From Haematococcus lacustris (lineage: Eukaryota; Chlorophyta; Chlorophyceae; Chlamydomonadales; Haematococcaceae): a DNA stretch of 64,000 nt. Every line of letters begins with the position of its first letter. The stretch's first letter is position 1. Under the pieces are notes generated by a model. The model had not been told where the DNA came from. It ran no database searches and saw only the letters and a program-made list of their open reading frames with translations. Below, one piece after another: positions 32,863 through 44,058 of this stretch. The DNA is taken from assembly GCA_030144725.1 (NCBI GenBank), contig JASKMD010000018.1, forward strand, positions 5,441,552 through 5,505,551, written 5' to 3'. Position numbers and translations under genes: made by a program.

Positions 32863-34123
32863 CCGTGGCTGCGTCGTGGAGTGCTCCGTGAGCTAGTTGT
32901 GGCTGCGTTGGTGCCCCGATGTGGGGAGGTCCCTGTCCAGCGGCAGGCGCATGTGTTGTTTGTGGCCGCTAGGGGGTGTGGCCGGCTGGCTTTGATTCGT
33001 TGGTCTGTTGCGGATGGGGTGTGTGTCTCGTTGGGGGTGGAGGGCAGTGGCGGTGCTAGCCAGCCATCCTTGGGGGTTGCCTTTGGTGACGAGTTGTTGT
33101 CCTGCTGCATTCCAGATGACGTATATGTGGAGCTTGGCGTGCTTGCTTGGCTTGGAGCAGTTGGTCTTGGTGGGGGGTATGCTGGCCAGGTGCTGGCAGT
33201 ATTCTGGGTAGCGCCGCAGGGTGTCAATGTGTTTTGGGTAGGAGATGCCCTTTTTCCCAGGGATCAGCATGATGGTGGCCATGGCCTCCTCCTGGGTCGC
33301 TGAGTGTATAGCATGGTTGACGCATTTAAGTGCCACCGCATCGTCTGCCGGTACGTTCCATGTGGATAGCCCAGTGTGGCGTACCAGAAGGCAGTTGTGG
33401 TGTGCACCAAAGGCCGTGTCGTTGATGTCAGGGCTCCAGTAGGTAGTGGTTTCCGGTCTAACTGTGAGTGGATCAGCCCACCTTTGGACGGTACTTGGAA
33501 AGCTTCGTGTGGTGTGTAGAGTGGCCAGGGCTTCGTCTTGTGCCGCTCTCATGGGGTGGTGGTTGCTCTGTGTGTCGTGTCTCCTTAGGAGGGCCACCAG
33601 TTCTGTGGCCAGGTTGCGTGTGTCTTGTAGCCAAGCGTGTAGGTGTTGGTGTTGTTGTTTAGTCAGAAGACCTATTGTGCGACCCGACTCGTCGTGGGCC
33701 GTTACATGTTGCACTAGGTCGTGCTTGGGCATGATGGGTTCCCCCTTGTTGAAGCTCATCGCGGGAGTGGTCATGTGGGGGTGTAGTTGGAGGAAGGTTT
33801 CGCATTTGCCCGTCCCGACGATGTCCGTCTGCGGGTTGATGGGGTACGTGTGGAAGGTGGCCTTCGAGTGCAGGTTGGTGCACCGGGGTAGCCAGGTGTG
33901 CGGGTCCGGCAGTCCCTGCCGGGTGTGGTCCGGCAGGTTCGCGTCGGGCCTCGCATGTCTGGCTTCTTGTATCAGCCTGTTTTTCTCGTCGTATTCGTTG
34001 CGCTTTGCCGTGTAGTCCAGATGCGCCGTGATGAGAGGTGCCGGTTCAAGGGTGGGGCGCCAGTGTACTCGTATGAGGTCCGAGTGCGCTGACTGACGCA
34101 TGGTAGTCTTGAATTCATTGCTG

Positions 34124-34275
34124 CCAAACTTGCATATGGGGCACAGCCAGTAGCCTGCTTCCTTATGTCCAGACACGAGGGCTTTTTCAAGGCAGGCTGG
34201 GTGGTAGGCCCTCTTGCAGTTGTGGCACATTGGGCTGTCCCCTCTTGGTAGCCAGCATAGCTCACATGTGCATAC
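34124..34275 (-). other. PHD-type zinc finger in LINE-D ORF2
   Basis: CTCELCWLPRGDSPMCHNC, then AYHPAC and about 16 residues later WLCPICKFG form a C4-H-C3 ligand series (Cys-x2-Cys, Cys-x2-Cys, His-x2-Cys, Cys-x2-Cys) with the aromatic Trp two residues before the last Cys pair, as in PHD fingers that read histone tails. It sits between the RT connector and the RNase H region. A chromatin-targeting role is inference. Confidence 0.8.
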
Positions 34276-35974
34276 GTCTTTAGCCTCTTCCCTACTGATG
34301 GTCTCTATGTGTGTGGGTGTATAGCCTTCTTTTGCACATAGGTGTAATGCCCACCGTTCTATGACTGTAGGTTTCCAGTGCACCTTGTAGTAGCTTTCCT
34401 TATTGATGCCGTCCCATTGCCAACCGTCTATGTTGGTGATGGCCTCTTGGTGGTCGAACATGGCCCCAAGTGTGCGCCCTAAGTCCGTGAGTTTGCACCG
34501 GCAGGCTTTGTCCACCTTCCAGCTTGAGAGCCCCGGGAGGTCCAGGCCTGGTATGCGCACGATGTCAGCCGGGATTGTGTGGGCATGTCTACCGTCCTTG
34601 TGCCGTTTAGCGCCCGCTTTGGGTCGAGTGGGCTCCGTTGGGTGCGAGGATGTTGCTCGTTGCTCTCGTTGCAGCAGCCGTGAGCTTGACCTAATGGCCT
34701 CGTGGGCTGCGGGCGCCGCTGCTGCCCGCTGCGTCGTGTCTGGTTGCGTTGCGTGCATGGCCGCATACGCTTTCATATCCATATAGCGGGTTCTAGTGTC
34801 CGGCACGGCGGGTGTGGGCGCAAGTTCCGTGAGACCCGCGGCCCAGGGTGTGATTTTACGTTGGTCGGGCGGTAGGGTGAGTGATGTGTTGCGGCTGTCC
34901 CGGATGGTGCGCGTTGCGGTCGCGTCAGGGCATGAGGGTTGGGCCGCCATGGCCGCAAGTTTGTTGAGGGCAATGATGTGTTTCTGCTTGACCTTTTTCC
35001 CGTATTTCGATGTGAGCATGCTACCCGTGATGATGTGTGTGTTGCCCTCGCAGCTGAGTTCAGATGCGTGGGTGATGCCTAGGCTTTTGAGGCAGGTGAT
35101 GCTGGCGCTGACGACATCGTGTGCATGAGGACTGTTGGCTTGCGTGATGAGGCGGCCAAGTGTGTGGCATTCCTCGGGGTAGAGGGGTAGTCCCCCTTCC
35201 GTGGCTGACAGCCCGGCTAGTGAGGTATAGACCAGTTGCCGTGCCCTGAGGGTATGGTGGAAGAGGGTGAGCATGCGGTGTCCTTGAGTGCTGGCCTGGG
35301 CATTGAGCCATGTGATTTGTTTGTGTAACATGCTCCTCGTGATGTGGGCGTGTGTCACATCCGTGGACTGGAGGCTGTGTGTGAGGGCTGTTGTGTTGCG
35401 AGCGTGGTATTCCTGGGCTGTGGAGCTGATGCCCATGCCTAGTTTCCCAGCGTCTTCTCTGACGATGGCGTTGGGCGTTCCAAGGGGGAGTCTGAGTTTA
35501 AGCTTAACGCATTGATTGATGGATCTGTCATACAGCTCAAGGTCCCCCGGGGTGCAGGGCACGGCGCAGAAGCTGTAGGCTAGACTGGGTATGATGGCCG
35601 TGCGGATGATGTGTATGGCCTGTCTAGCGCTAGCAAAGGAGCGTCTGAGTCTCTCTAGTTTTTGGCGTAGCTGGGTAATCATAGCGGTGTGTTGTGGTTT
35701 CCAGTCCAGCGTCATGGTGATGAGCACTCCCAGATAGGTGAAGGGTGAGGTCGGGCGGAGGTATGTGACGGGTTTCCCTTGTAAGCTTACAGTTCGGAGT
35801 TGTTGGCGGGCCCGCTTATCCGCTTCGGCCGCGTTGCTGCACATGCCAGTTTCGACCGAGTGGTGAAGCGCCGCGGTTGCGAGGGTTTTGCTGTGTGAGA
35901 TGACGAGGTGACCCCAGTCGGAGAAGGCTGAGAGTTTGTCCGCTTGGCAGCGGAGGTTGCGGAGTGTGTTGCAG

Positions 35975-36990
35975 AGGATTGCTATGTCGTCGGCATAGTC
36001 AATGCTGCTGACGATGGCGCGCTCTCCGCTGTCAGCCGTCGCTGATTTGAATTTATAGCCCCTCGCGCCCACCTGCAGCCAGCGCAGTAAGGGTTCGATA
36101 TAGATGAGGAACAGGAAGGGTGAGAGTGAGTCGCCCTGGATGGTGCCCCGGTCCACGGGTACCGGGTTGGTGGGGCCGTAGGGAGTTCTGAAGCGCGTTG
36201 TAGCGCCCGTGTATAGGTCCTTCACTGCGTCAGTCGCGTCCGTGGGGAAGCCTAGGTCGTGCATGATCCATAGTAGTTTGTCTTGGCAGGTGGTGTTGAA
36301 CGCACTAGTGAAGTCGACCAGGAGCGCGTAGATATCTGCCTTAGCCAGCTTAGCATCTTCAAGGGCCATGACAAGCATCTGTAGCTGTTGTGTAGTGTTC
36401 CTATGGGAGCGGAACCCTGCTTGGTTCTTGCTGAGCATCCCGTTGGCTTCCGCGTACTCAGAGAGTATCTTAGTTATGAGGCTGGTCCACAGCTTGTAGA
36501 CAGTGTTGGCTAGGCCCACTGGCCTGTAGGAGTTAAGGTCCGTTTCTTGCCCTTTGTCCTTGTAGAGCAGGCATGTGTCACTGGTCTTCCACGTGGTTGG
36601 TGTGCAGCCTGTAGCCCACATGATGATGAAGAGCTGGTGTATGGTGTCCCTCATCTCCCATGGCAGCATCTTGATGATCTCGTTCTCAATGCCGTCTGGT
36701 CCTGGGGCTTTGCCCCCCGACAGCCTACTAAGGCATTCCTGGAAGCCTGCCTTGTCCATGATGGCTGTGTGTAGCCAATGTACGTTTTGGCAGGTGTGCA
36801 GTGTGAAGGCGTCGTCTGCTTTGGCGCGAGCCCACGGGTAGTTTCTTGTCCGCGTGTTTGTGTAGTGGCCAGTTTTGGGGGTCGGCGGTGCCAACTTTTT
36901 CCCGAAGGCATCGGTAATTATCCGGTTCAGGTCGGCCGGGGTCGTGCATATCCTGTTGGTGATGGGGTCGGCTAGCGCCTGTAGACCTTT
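35975..36990 (-). other. LINE-D reverse transcriptase domain
   Basis: Motifs on the minus strand: GGKAPGPDGIENEIIKMLP, YRPVGLANTVYKLW, NQAGFRSHRNTTQQL, ALLVDFTSAFNTT (catalytic Asp), GTIQGDSLSPFLFLIYIEPLL and SIDYADDIAIL (YADD; codons for YADDI at 35983-35997). The thumb and a long connector with TYLGVLITMTLDWKPQHTAMI follow. Complete and without internal stops; the best-preserved part of the element. Confidence 0.95.
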
Positions 36991-37776
36991 GTGATCCGTG
37001 CGGGACGGGCGTAGAATGTATTTGTTTGCTTTCTTAGGCTGGGTGCTTATGAGTTGTTGCATTCTGACACGGGCTTGTGCGATGGCGAGTGCGGAGTCGT
37101 CGTCGTCTAGCTTGTGAATTTGGTCGCGGTACGAGTTGGTCAGCTGGGCGAGCGCGGCCTACACGTGATTTTCGGTTGTGTCATCGCCCTGGCGCGCTTG
37201 CACCGCCTCCCTTGTTTCCGCGTTTGTCGTATCTGTCTCTGGGATAAGTTCATCGATTGTCGGGTACACGTTGTTTTGCTTGAAAAGTAACCTAGCCTTT
37301 CGGCTGAGTTCTCTGGTGGTTTTGAGCTTTCTGCCTAGTGCTTGTCTGATCCTACACATGGTCCTGTGTTGGTAGTGCTGGCCTCCCCTAGTTAGCGTCG
37401 TGGTGTTGCATGTCTTTATAGCTGTCGCCCTGCAGGCTTGTAGGAGGGTTGTAAGCATGGTGGCTGCGGTGTCTACAGCTGCCCTGGCTGGGAAGCCTGC
37501 CACCAGCTTTAAGCGTTGTTGTTTTTGGGGGTTGGCCTTGTCGAGTGTGGTTAGGAAGTGGGTAGCATCTGTGTACATGGGAGCTAGGTATGCTGTCAGC
37601 TCTGCATGCAATTGTGGGACGCCTGAGCTGGGTTGTTGCACTGCCAGGCGGTAGGCTTCCCTATCCTTATTGGTGATGGGGGTGGTAAGGATGGTGTGGC
37701 TGTGCTTCAGAGTTTTTTGTGGGGCTGCCAGGTCTATGCCCAGTCGGGTTGTACTAAGTGTGGCGGTGAGTGGCCT

Positions 37777-38462
37777 GTGGTCACTAAGCTATGCGTGTGT
37801 GTCGACGTGCGTGCGGTGTTTAGGGCCGTGTCCTGCGTCGCGCGTCAGGATGGCGTCGATGCGGCTGTTGCAGTGCGGTTGTTGGTAGGTCCAGGCCCGG
37901 TCGCCGGGGTCAGCTTCGGACAGGCGCATCTCTGTGGCGAACTCCCTCATCATGTTGTCTTGTGTGTATTCGGTGTGTTCGGAGCGATCCTCTGTTTTCA
38001 TCGTGGCGTTGATATCTCCCGCCAGGATGAGTGAGCCGGGCAGGTGCCCAGTGGCTGTTCGTATATGCTCTTGCATCTTCTTCCGTAGTGGGAGCGCGTC
38101 GTCGTTGTTCCCCGAGGGCCAGTACGTGGCAACGAGTGTGAGCTCTTCGCTTTGCTGTTGGCGGAGGCTTAGGATGACGCATCGGGTGTTTACATCCGCA
38201 TCTGTGCACGGTTGTATCATGATAGCTTGCATCTGGATGGCTAGATCGTGTCTGATGCCAATGAGGACTTCGCTGTGGCCTTGGTGGCGATGGACAGTAT
38301 AGTTGGGCATAACCCTCTTCAGCCAGCCAGAGCTAGGGTTGTTGCTCCTGGGTTGGGTCATGGTTTCGGTCAGGACCAGGATGTCCGGGTTTTGGCTGTG
38401 CACAAGGTTCAGAACTTCGTTTCTAGATCTGTGTAGGCCTCTGACGTTGAATGTGGTGAGGG
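37777..38462 (-). other. LINE-D AP-type endonuclease domain
   Basis: Motifs in order: LTTFNVRGLHRSRNEVLNLV (Asn), PDILVLTETM (Glu), a Tyr-containing core, SLILAGDINATMK (Asp, Asn), SRIDAILT, and LSDHRPL (Asp-His). All six blocks of the exonuclease-endonuclease-phosphatase fold are recognisable. The last is separated from the rest by TAG at 37789-37791, so a product ending there lacks the catalytic Asp-His. Expected role: first-strand nicking of target DNA. Confidence 0.88.
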
Positions 38463-39091
38463 TAATGTGTTGCCGTTTTTGGGTTGGTGGCGGTGGGGGG
38501 GTGTGGTGTTGGCTCTTGTTGTCGGGCGTGGTTGTGGGCGCCTCGTCTGTGGTGGGGACTGGCCCTGTGGTGTGGACCTCGGCGGTGGGTGTGCGTAAGT
38601 ATTTACACATGAGGGTTTGAGTGTGGGTGTCGCTTTGGCGTGCCTTGGTGGCGCGTGCCCGCTTTTTGGTCTGGCCAGTGGCGTTGGCGGGAGTCTTAGT
38701 GGGTCCATTGTTACGTGGCTTGCCTTTCGCTGTGTGCGAGGGGAGGGTGACCGTGGGTGTGTCCCGACGTTGTCGAGCCCGGGCAGGTTCTTCATGTAGG
38801 TGGGTGGCCTCTATTGTAGTTCTGCGGTTGGTGTCTAGGTTGTAGGTGTCGTCGGCGCTATTGGTGGTTGCGGGTGGTGCTGCGGGGATCTCTCCTGTCT
38901 CTGTGTGGTTGGTAGTTAGGTCTATCGGATCAGTGTGGTCTTGGAAGTGTGCTGCTAGTGCTGAAGTGGTGGTGGCCTCCAGCGGGTCCGCTATCCAGAT
39001 CTCTCTCCTAATGTATCTTGTGTTTTTCACGTTCCCAGTACAGATGGTGAGCAGGTTCCCTTGGAGGTGTTTCCAGTCGTTAGGTGTGGAA

Positions 39092-40149
39092 AGTGGCTTG
39101 GGCATCCAATTTAATGAGTCCAACTAGTACCAGCCTTGGTGCGTGTGTTTGATTACAGTTGCATGGTGGTGTGATAGCAGGAGGACAGCATCCGTGGTTG
39201 TCGCGCCCGTGCTAGCAATAGTTGTGGTGATCGTCTCTGGTGTAATACTGTGGGTTGGTAGGTAGGTTGTTGCTGGGTGCAAGTATGTGCATATCTCATG
39301 TTGTTTGCGGTAGAGGTAGTGGTTCAGTGTGTCGGTTGAGAATTTGCCTTTCTCGTGGTAGATGTGGTCAGTTGTGAAGGTTCTGATAGCGTACCCTTCT
39401 TCTCGTGCTTCTTGTGCAAGGGATTGCAAGTGCTCTTGTAGCTGCTTGCAGTGGTCAATGACTGCATGGTAGTCAATGTATTTTTTTCCCATGGCCATGT
39501 TGAATGCATGTACTAGGCAACACTCTTCGTATTGCCCTTCCATGTACATGTGTGTAGGATTGTGGGTCGAGATATACGTAGGGTTGGTTGCTATTGGTGT
39601 TTGTTCTGCATGACTAATGATGTGGTGGATGCCCTTTTCCTTGCACTGACGTATCTGCTCCCGTGATCGGGTGTTGGGCGTGATGACAAAGAGTTGGTGC
39701 ATAGTTCGCTTGGTTGCAGTTGAGATGCGTAAGAGGGGTGTGGGTGCCGTTTCCATGGAGTCCAGTAGGTTCCATGTGCCGTTCATGCACTTCATGGCCA
39801 TGCTGTGGCCTTGTTTTCTGCACAGGAAAGTGTGTGTACCGTATTGGCCAGCGAGGTTCCCTAGGTTATCAGCGGACCAGTCGCTGGGTTGGTTGAGTTG
39901 GGCAATGCTCCGCACTGCAAGGCCGTAGTGGGTACGTAGGTACATCTCGATTACTTCGTCGGAATAGCCATCTGTGCCTCTTGCCATCAGCCATGCACTA
40001 CGCTCTAGGTTATCAGTTAGTTGAGGGAGCCTGTTCTCATAAAAGTTGTCTATGTCATGCGTGGTGACCCATTCATGTCCCGCGGCATTGTTCAGGGAGT
40101 AGACCTGGCATGCGGAGCTATCCTTATCTTGCTGAAAGTGCTTGGTAGC
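39092..40149 (-). other. LINE-D cysteine protease-like domain
   Basis: Downstream of the 2A motif. The block YEECCLVHAFNMAMGKKYID (cysteine codons 39517-39522) looks like a nucleophile Cys in a papain-fold helix with an Asn-rich follow-up. About 117 residues later LLLSHHHATVIKHTHQGWY, then (after a TAG) LDSLNW resembles the His...Asp strand pair of Josephin/ULP-type peptidases. Dualen elements are reported to carry a cysteine protease; subfamily not assigned. The TAG at 39124-39126 lies between the putative His and Asp, so the triad is complete only if that codon is read. Confidence 0.6.
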
Positions 40150-40176
40150 TGGGCCTGGGTTAGCTTCAACGTCTCC
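40150..40176 (-). other. 2A-like ribosome-skipping motif GDVEANPGP in ORF2
   Basis: Residues 82-90 of ORF2 read GDVEANPGP, preceded by AWLLLAA. This matches the 2A consensus D-(V/I)-E-x-N-P-G-P exactly, with the Leu-rich lead-in typical of active 2A peptides. In known cases the ribosome skips the Gly-Pro bond, so the first 89 residues would be released as a separate peptide and the protease-endonuclease-RT chain would start at Pro90. 2A peptides are known from some animal and trypanosome LINEs; activity here is inferred. Confidence 0.85.
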
Positions 40177-40518
40177 AGCGGCTAGCAAGAGCCATGCCAC
40201 GTAGACATCCCGTGCGGCGGCTATGGGGTTCAGGGGGCGGTGAGTCCAATTGGTTTCACCTTTTGTTGTTTGATAGCAGTAGTAGACATGCAAGGTGCTA
40301 TTAAACTGGTATACTGTGTATGTGCGGCCGTTGTTCACCCCATGGGTGGAGAGATGGAATTTATGGGCGATCTTGCAAAGAGAGCTAGAGGCGGCTAGGG
40401 TGCCATCTAGGCCTGTCATGAGATTGTACCCAATGGCTCGTATTGTAGCCGCTTACTGTGGCGCCTTAGGCATTGTCTGGATTCTATAGCCGTGGGTGTG
40501 GGGCGACGATGAAAGCTT

Positions 40519-40555
40519 CACTCACACAAATTAGCAACGTAACCAGCGCTGGAGC
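40519..40555 (+). repeat. Left terminal inverted repeat of the giant TIR element
   Basis: 37 bp, inverse complement of 48227-48263 with one mismatch. Outermost bases CACTC; the next bases ACAAATTA are shared with the MITE ends. Confidence 0.85.
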
Positions 40556-41215
40556 CAGTGGTTTCATCGCGGGAGCCAGTGGTTTCAGCGCTGGAGCCAG
40601 TGGTTTAAGCGCTGGAGCCAGTAGTTTCAGCGCTGGAGCCAGTGGTTTCAGCGCTGGAGCCAGTGGTTTCAGCGCTGGAGCCAATAACTACAGCGGTGTA
40701 GCCAGTGACTACTGCGCTGGAGCCAATGACTACAGCGCTGGAGCCAAACGGCAACAGCGTTGGAGCCAAAATTTACAGCGCTGGAGCCAAGGACTACTGC
40801 GCTGGAGCCAATTGCTACAGCGCTGTAGTCAATAGCTTCATCGCTGAAGCCAATTGCTACTGCGATGAAGGTAATAGCTACAGCGATGAAGCTATTGGCT
40901 ACTGCGCTGTAGCCAATAGCTACAGCGATGAAGCAAAAAGCTACAGCCCTGTAGTCAATAGCTTCATCGCTGAAGCCAATTGCTACAGCGATGAAGATAA
41001 TAGCTACAGCGATGAAACCAATGGCTACAGCGATGAAGCTAATAACTACAGCGATGAAGCCAATGGCTACAGCGATGAAACCAAATGCTACCGCGCTGGA
41101 GTCAAAAGCTACCGCGCTGGAGCAAATAGCTACCGCGCTGGAGCAAATGGCTACCGCGCTGAAGCCAATGGCTACTGCGCTGGTGACAATGGCTACTGCG
41201 CTGGTGACATCGTCA
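40540..41215. repeat. Minisatellite A, ~21-bp units
   Basis: About 32 degenerate units of GGAGCCAGTGGTTTCAGCGCT type. The 21-bp period equals seven codons, so long frames exist (for example 40705-41328), but they are repeat artefacts. Variants drift along the array (GGAGCC to GAAGCC to GATGAAGCC). Confidence 0.9.
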
Positions 41216-41785
41216 TTTGCGGTTGTGTCCTTGCAACGTCATTGTGTTTCTGCACTTGTGTACCATGCTCTGAGGCAACGCTGTGGCACAAGTTCCCTTC
41301 ATTTCTCTATCGTTTGTTGTGTGGGTAGTTGTGACAGTGGTTATTGCTAATGTTGATGGTGAACCTACGGTTGTTTAAGGTTGCTGTGTTGATGCAAGGC
41401 TAGGTTGATGCCTCAAGCGTATGTTCACCCTTGATTAAGTCCGTGTAAACCTTAACTCATGTTGCCTGTGTCCAGATGATGGGATACTTACTATTACCGT
41501 AGGCTGGGCTCTTACACCGTGTGGACCTTACACACGTCATCAGGCTCAATTACAAGCATCAAATACATGGACAACAACAACAAATGAGAGGCAACGACAT
41601 CATGACCAGCTGACCTTACACCATCACATCAACATCACCACACAGGCAACATGAGCAGCAACAACAGCATGGCGCACACGGCATTGGCCCTATGTGTGCC
41701 TTGTGGTGCAAGTCGTGATGATGTGTAATGGCTATTGTTCTGCTGGCGCCATACACATCCCCCTACTATTGTCCCTTGTGGCGCT
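41216..41785. other. Unique stretch inside the giant TIR element
   Basis: About 570 bases between minisatellites A and B. No frame of interest, no repeat and no known signal recognised. Confidence 0.5.
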
Positions 41786-42665
41786 TAAGCCATATAGCTA
41801 CATCGCTGGAGCCAAGCGGCACCAGCGCTGAAGCCATATGGCTACATCGCTGGAGCCAAGCGGCACCAGCGCTAAAGCCATATGGCTACATCGCTGGAGC
41901 CAAGCGGCACCAGCGCTGAAGCTATATGGTTACATCGCTGGAGCCAAGTGGCACCAGCGCTGAAGCCATATGGTTACATCGCTGAAGCAATATGGTTACA
42001 TCGCTGGAGCCAAGCGGCACCAGCGCTGAAGCCATATAGCTACATCGCTGGAGCCAAGCGGCACCAGCGCTGAAGCCATATGGCTACATCGCTGGAGCCA
42101 AGCGGCACCAGCGCTAAAGCCATATGGCTACATCGCTGGAGCCAAGCGGCACCAGCGCTGAAGCTATATGGTTACATCGCTGGAGCCAAGTGGCATCAGC
42201 GCTGAAGCCATATGGTTACATCGCTGAAGCAATATGGTTACATCGCTGGAGCCAAGCGGCACCAGCGCTGAAGCCATATAGCTACATCGCTGAAGCCAAG
42301 CGGCACCAGCGCTGAAGCCATATAGCTACATCGCTGGAGCCAAGTGGCACCAGCGTTGAAGCCATATGGTTACATCGCTGAAGCCAAGCGGCACCAGCGC
42401 TGAAGCTATATGGTTACATCGCTGGAGCCAAGTGGCATCAGCGCTGAAGCCATATGGTTACATCGCTGAAGCAATATGGTTACATCGCTGGAGCCAAGCG
42501 GCACCAGCGCTGAAGCCATATAGCTACATCGCTGGAGCCAAGCGGCACCAGCGCTGAAGCTATATGGCTACATCGCTGGAGCCAAGCGGCACCAGCGCTG
42601 AAGCCATATAGCTACATCGCTGGAGGATATGGCTACATCGCTGGAGCTAAGCGCTGAAGCTGATA
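41786..42665. repeat. Minisatellite B, 44-bp units in 242-bp higher-order repeats
   Basis: Unit CATATGGCTACATCGCTGGA plus GCCAAGCGGCACCAGCGCTGAAGC (44 bp, built of two 22-bp halves). Variant patterns recur every 242 bp (starts near 41882, 42124, 42366), so 5.5 units form a higher-order block. Confidence 0.9.
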
Positions 42666-43257
42666 CCTGCGCTGCAGCCATGTGGCTACTGCGCTAGTAC
42701 GATGTGATACCTGCTCTGCAGCCATGTGGTTACTGCGCTGGTACCATGTGGCACCTGCTCTGCAGCCATAGGGCTCCTGCTCTGCAGCCATAGGGCTCCT
42801 GCTCTGCAGCCATAGGGCTCCTACTCGGCCTGCCTGGCCGCTGCTGCTGCTGCTCCTTGCCACCGCTGGGCTGCCTGGCCGCTGCTGCTGCTGCTCCTTG
42901 CCACCGCTCCTGTGTGGTATGGGAGGAGGATGGTGGGAGGGAGCGAGGGTTGCAATGGGGAGGCTAGGGGGTGGGGAGGAGAGCAGTGGTGGTGTGAGGT
43001 GGTGGCTGCCATGCCACATGAATGGAACTGAAAGGGAGGGGGATAGAGGAAGGGGATATGGGGATATGGGGATTTGGGGAGTGATTGCCTCCGGACTGCT
43101 CGTACAGTGCGCGAAGGGGGGCATACGGGGGCATAGGGGCGGGGCGGGAGGATGTGTGTTCATGGAATTGTACATGGGCTGGGGGAGGGGGAAGTGTATC
43201 AACAAACTGGGAGGGGGTGGTTCTGTAGAGGTGGGGGAGAAGAGGTGACCATCAGAC

Positions 43258-43346
43258 CTGCAGCCAAGGGGCGTGCACGTGAGGTAGGGAGATTGGCTGG
43301 ACACTAGGTGTTAGCCACTTACCGGTAGCCACCAGCAACCACTCAC
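43258..43346 (-). other. Intron-like module 1
   Basis: 89 bases on the minus strand from GTGAGTGG to GGCTGCAG, followed by GTCTGATGG. Similar in ends and length to module 5 (45625-45713). Confidence 0.4.
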
Positions 43347-43666
43347 TGGCAGAGAGCAGGGAGTGAAAGGGTCAGGAAGAAGAGGGGGAAGGGGGAGCTT
43401 GTGTGTGTGGAGGTGGGAAGGTGGTGGTAGTGATGCCAAGGTGCCAAGGTAGGTAGGAGTAGGTCTGCTCTTGGCTGCTGGGAAGGGTAGGGAGGGAAGG
43501 GCAGGTGGCTGCGATGCCAGGGAGTAGAAGGCGAGGGGGAAGGGTGAAGTATAGGATAGGATAGGAGAAGTATAGGATAGGAGGAAGGTGTGGTGTGGTG
43601 GGGTGGGGGATGGGGGGAAGGGAAGGGAGAGGGGGAAAGGTGAGGTACTTAGAGTTACCATCGGAC

Positions 43667-43742
43667 CTGCAGCAAACACAGTGCGCGCTATTGGTTAGGC
43701 TGGATAATAGTGGACACTGTAAGGCAAGGGCAAACCACTCAC
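43667..43742 (-). other. Intron-like module 2
   Basis: 76 bases on the minus strand, GTGAGTGG ... TTTGCTGCAG, then GTCCGATGG. Same length as module 4 on the other strand. Confidence 0.45.
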
Positions 43743-43981
43743 CGCTTACGCCTTGGTGCTCCGTTTTGCGCAATGCGCCTTGCTGGCTCCTTGTAAGCTG
43801 TCACCGTGGACTCACCACTCACCGGAGCAAAGGAGGGGGAGGTGATTGGGGGCAAAGGAGGGGGAAGTAATACAATGTGGAGTAGGAATGTGCAGTAGGG
43901 GCTCGAGGAGGGAAGGCTCGAGGGAAGGGCATGGGCTACGATGTCAGGAGGGTGGGATGGGGTGGTGTGTGACCGTCAGAC

Positions 43982-44058
43982 CTGTAGTAAATACGGGGCA
44001 TGCTAGTGGTTAGGCATGGTAATGAGCGACACTGAAAGGCAGGGGGCTAGCCACTCAC
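43982..44058 (-). other. Intron-like module 3
   Basis: 77 bases on the minus strand, GTGAGTGG ... TTTACTACAG, then GTCTGACGG. Confidence 0.45.

Larger units (their letters stand above)
30860..33415 (-). repeat. Internal tandem duplication of ~1.28 kb in LINE-D ORF2
   Basis: Two adjacent copies: 32138-33415 (A) and 30860-32137 (B). Each includes a linker (QEEAMATIMLIPGKKGISYP...TATALHPQRDTHP) and an RNase H domain. They differ at many positions, so the duplication is old. At the junction the frame of B is shifted for ~45 codons (32137-32003) and is restored by a one-base deletion, so the RNase H frame of B stays open. Confidence 0.88.
30162..40419 (-). pseudogene. LINE-D ORF2 giant polyprotein (about 3400 codons)
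   Basis: One reading frame runs from ATG at 40417-40419 to about 30352, broken only by TAG at 39124-39126, 37789-37791, 37159-37161 and 32893-32895. A one-base insertion near 30370-30390 shifts the last ~65 codons (30162-30365), which end at TAG after RATKRDGG. Domain order: 2A-like peptide (residues 82-90), cysteine protease (Cys300/301, His417-419), AP endonuclease (~650-880), RT (~1150-1480), a ~560-residue connector, PHD finger (~2050-2100), RNase H copy A, duplicated linker, RNase H copy B, CCHC knuckle, restriction-like endonuclease. All catalytic motifs are readable. Whether the TAGs are damage or are read through cannot be decided here; damage is the simpler view. Confidence 0.85.

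Noticed and set aside
30162..40419. A variant nuclear code with UAG as glutamine (as in some ulvophyte algae)
   Set aside because: LINE-D ends in TAG exactly where the related fragment ends in TGA (1504-1506), gypsy pol ends in TAG, and sister copies have CAG at several TAG sites. Decay explains it better.
42898..43304. Coding regions in the G-rich and C-rich spacers
   Set aside because: Low-complexity frames on both strands with no domain and no start context.
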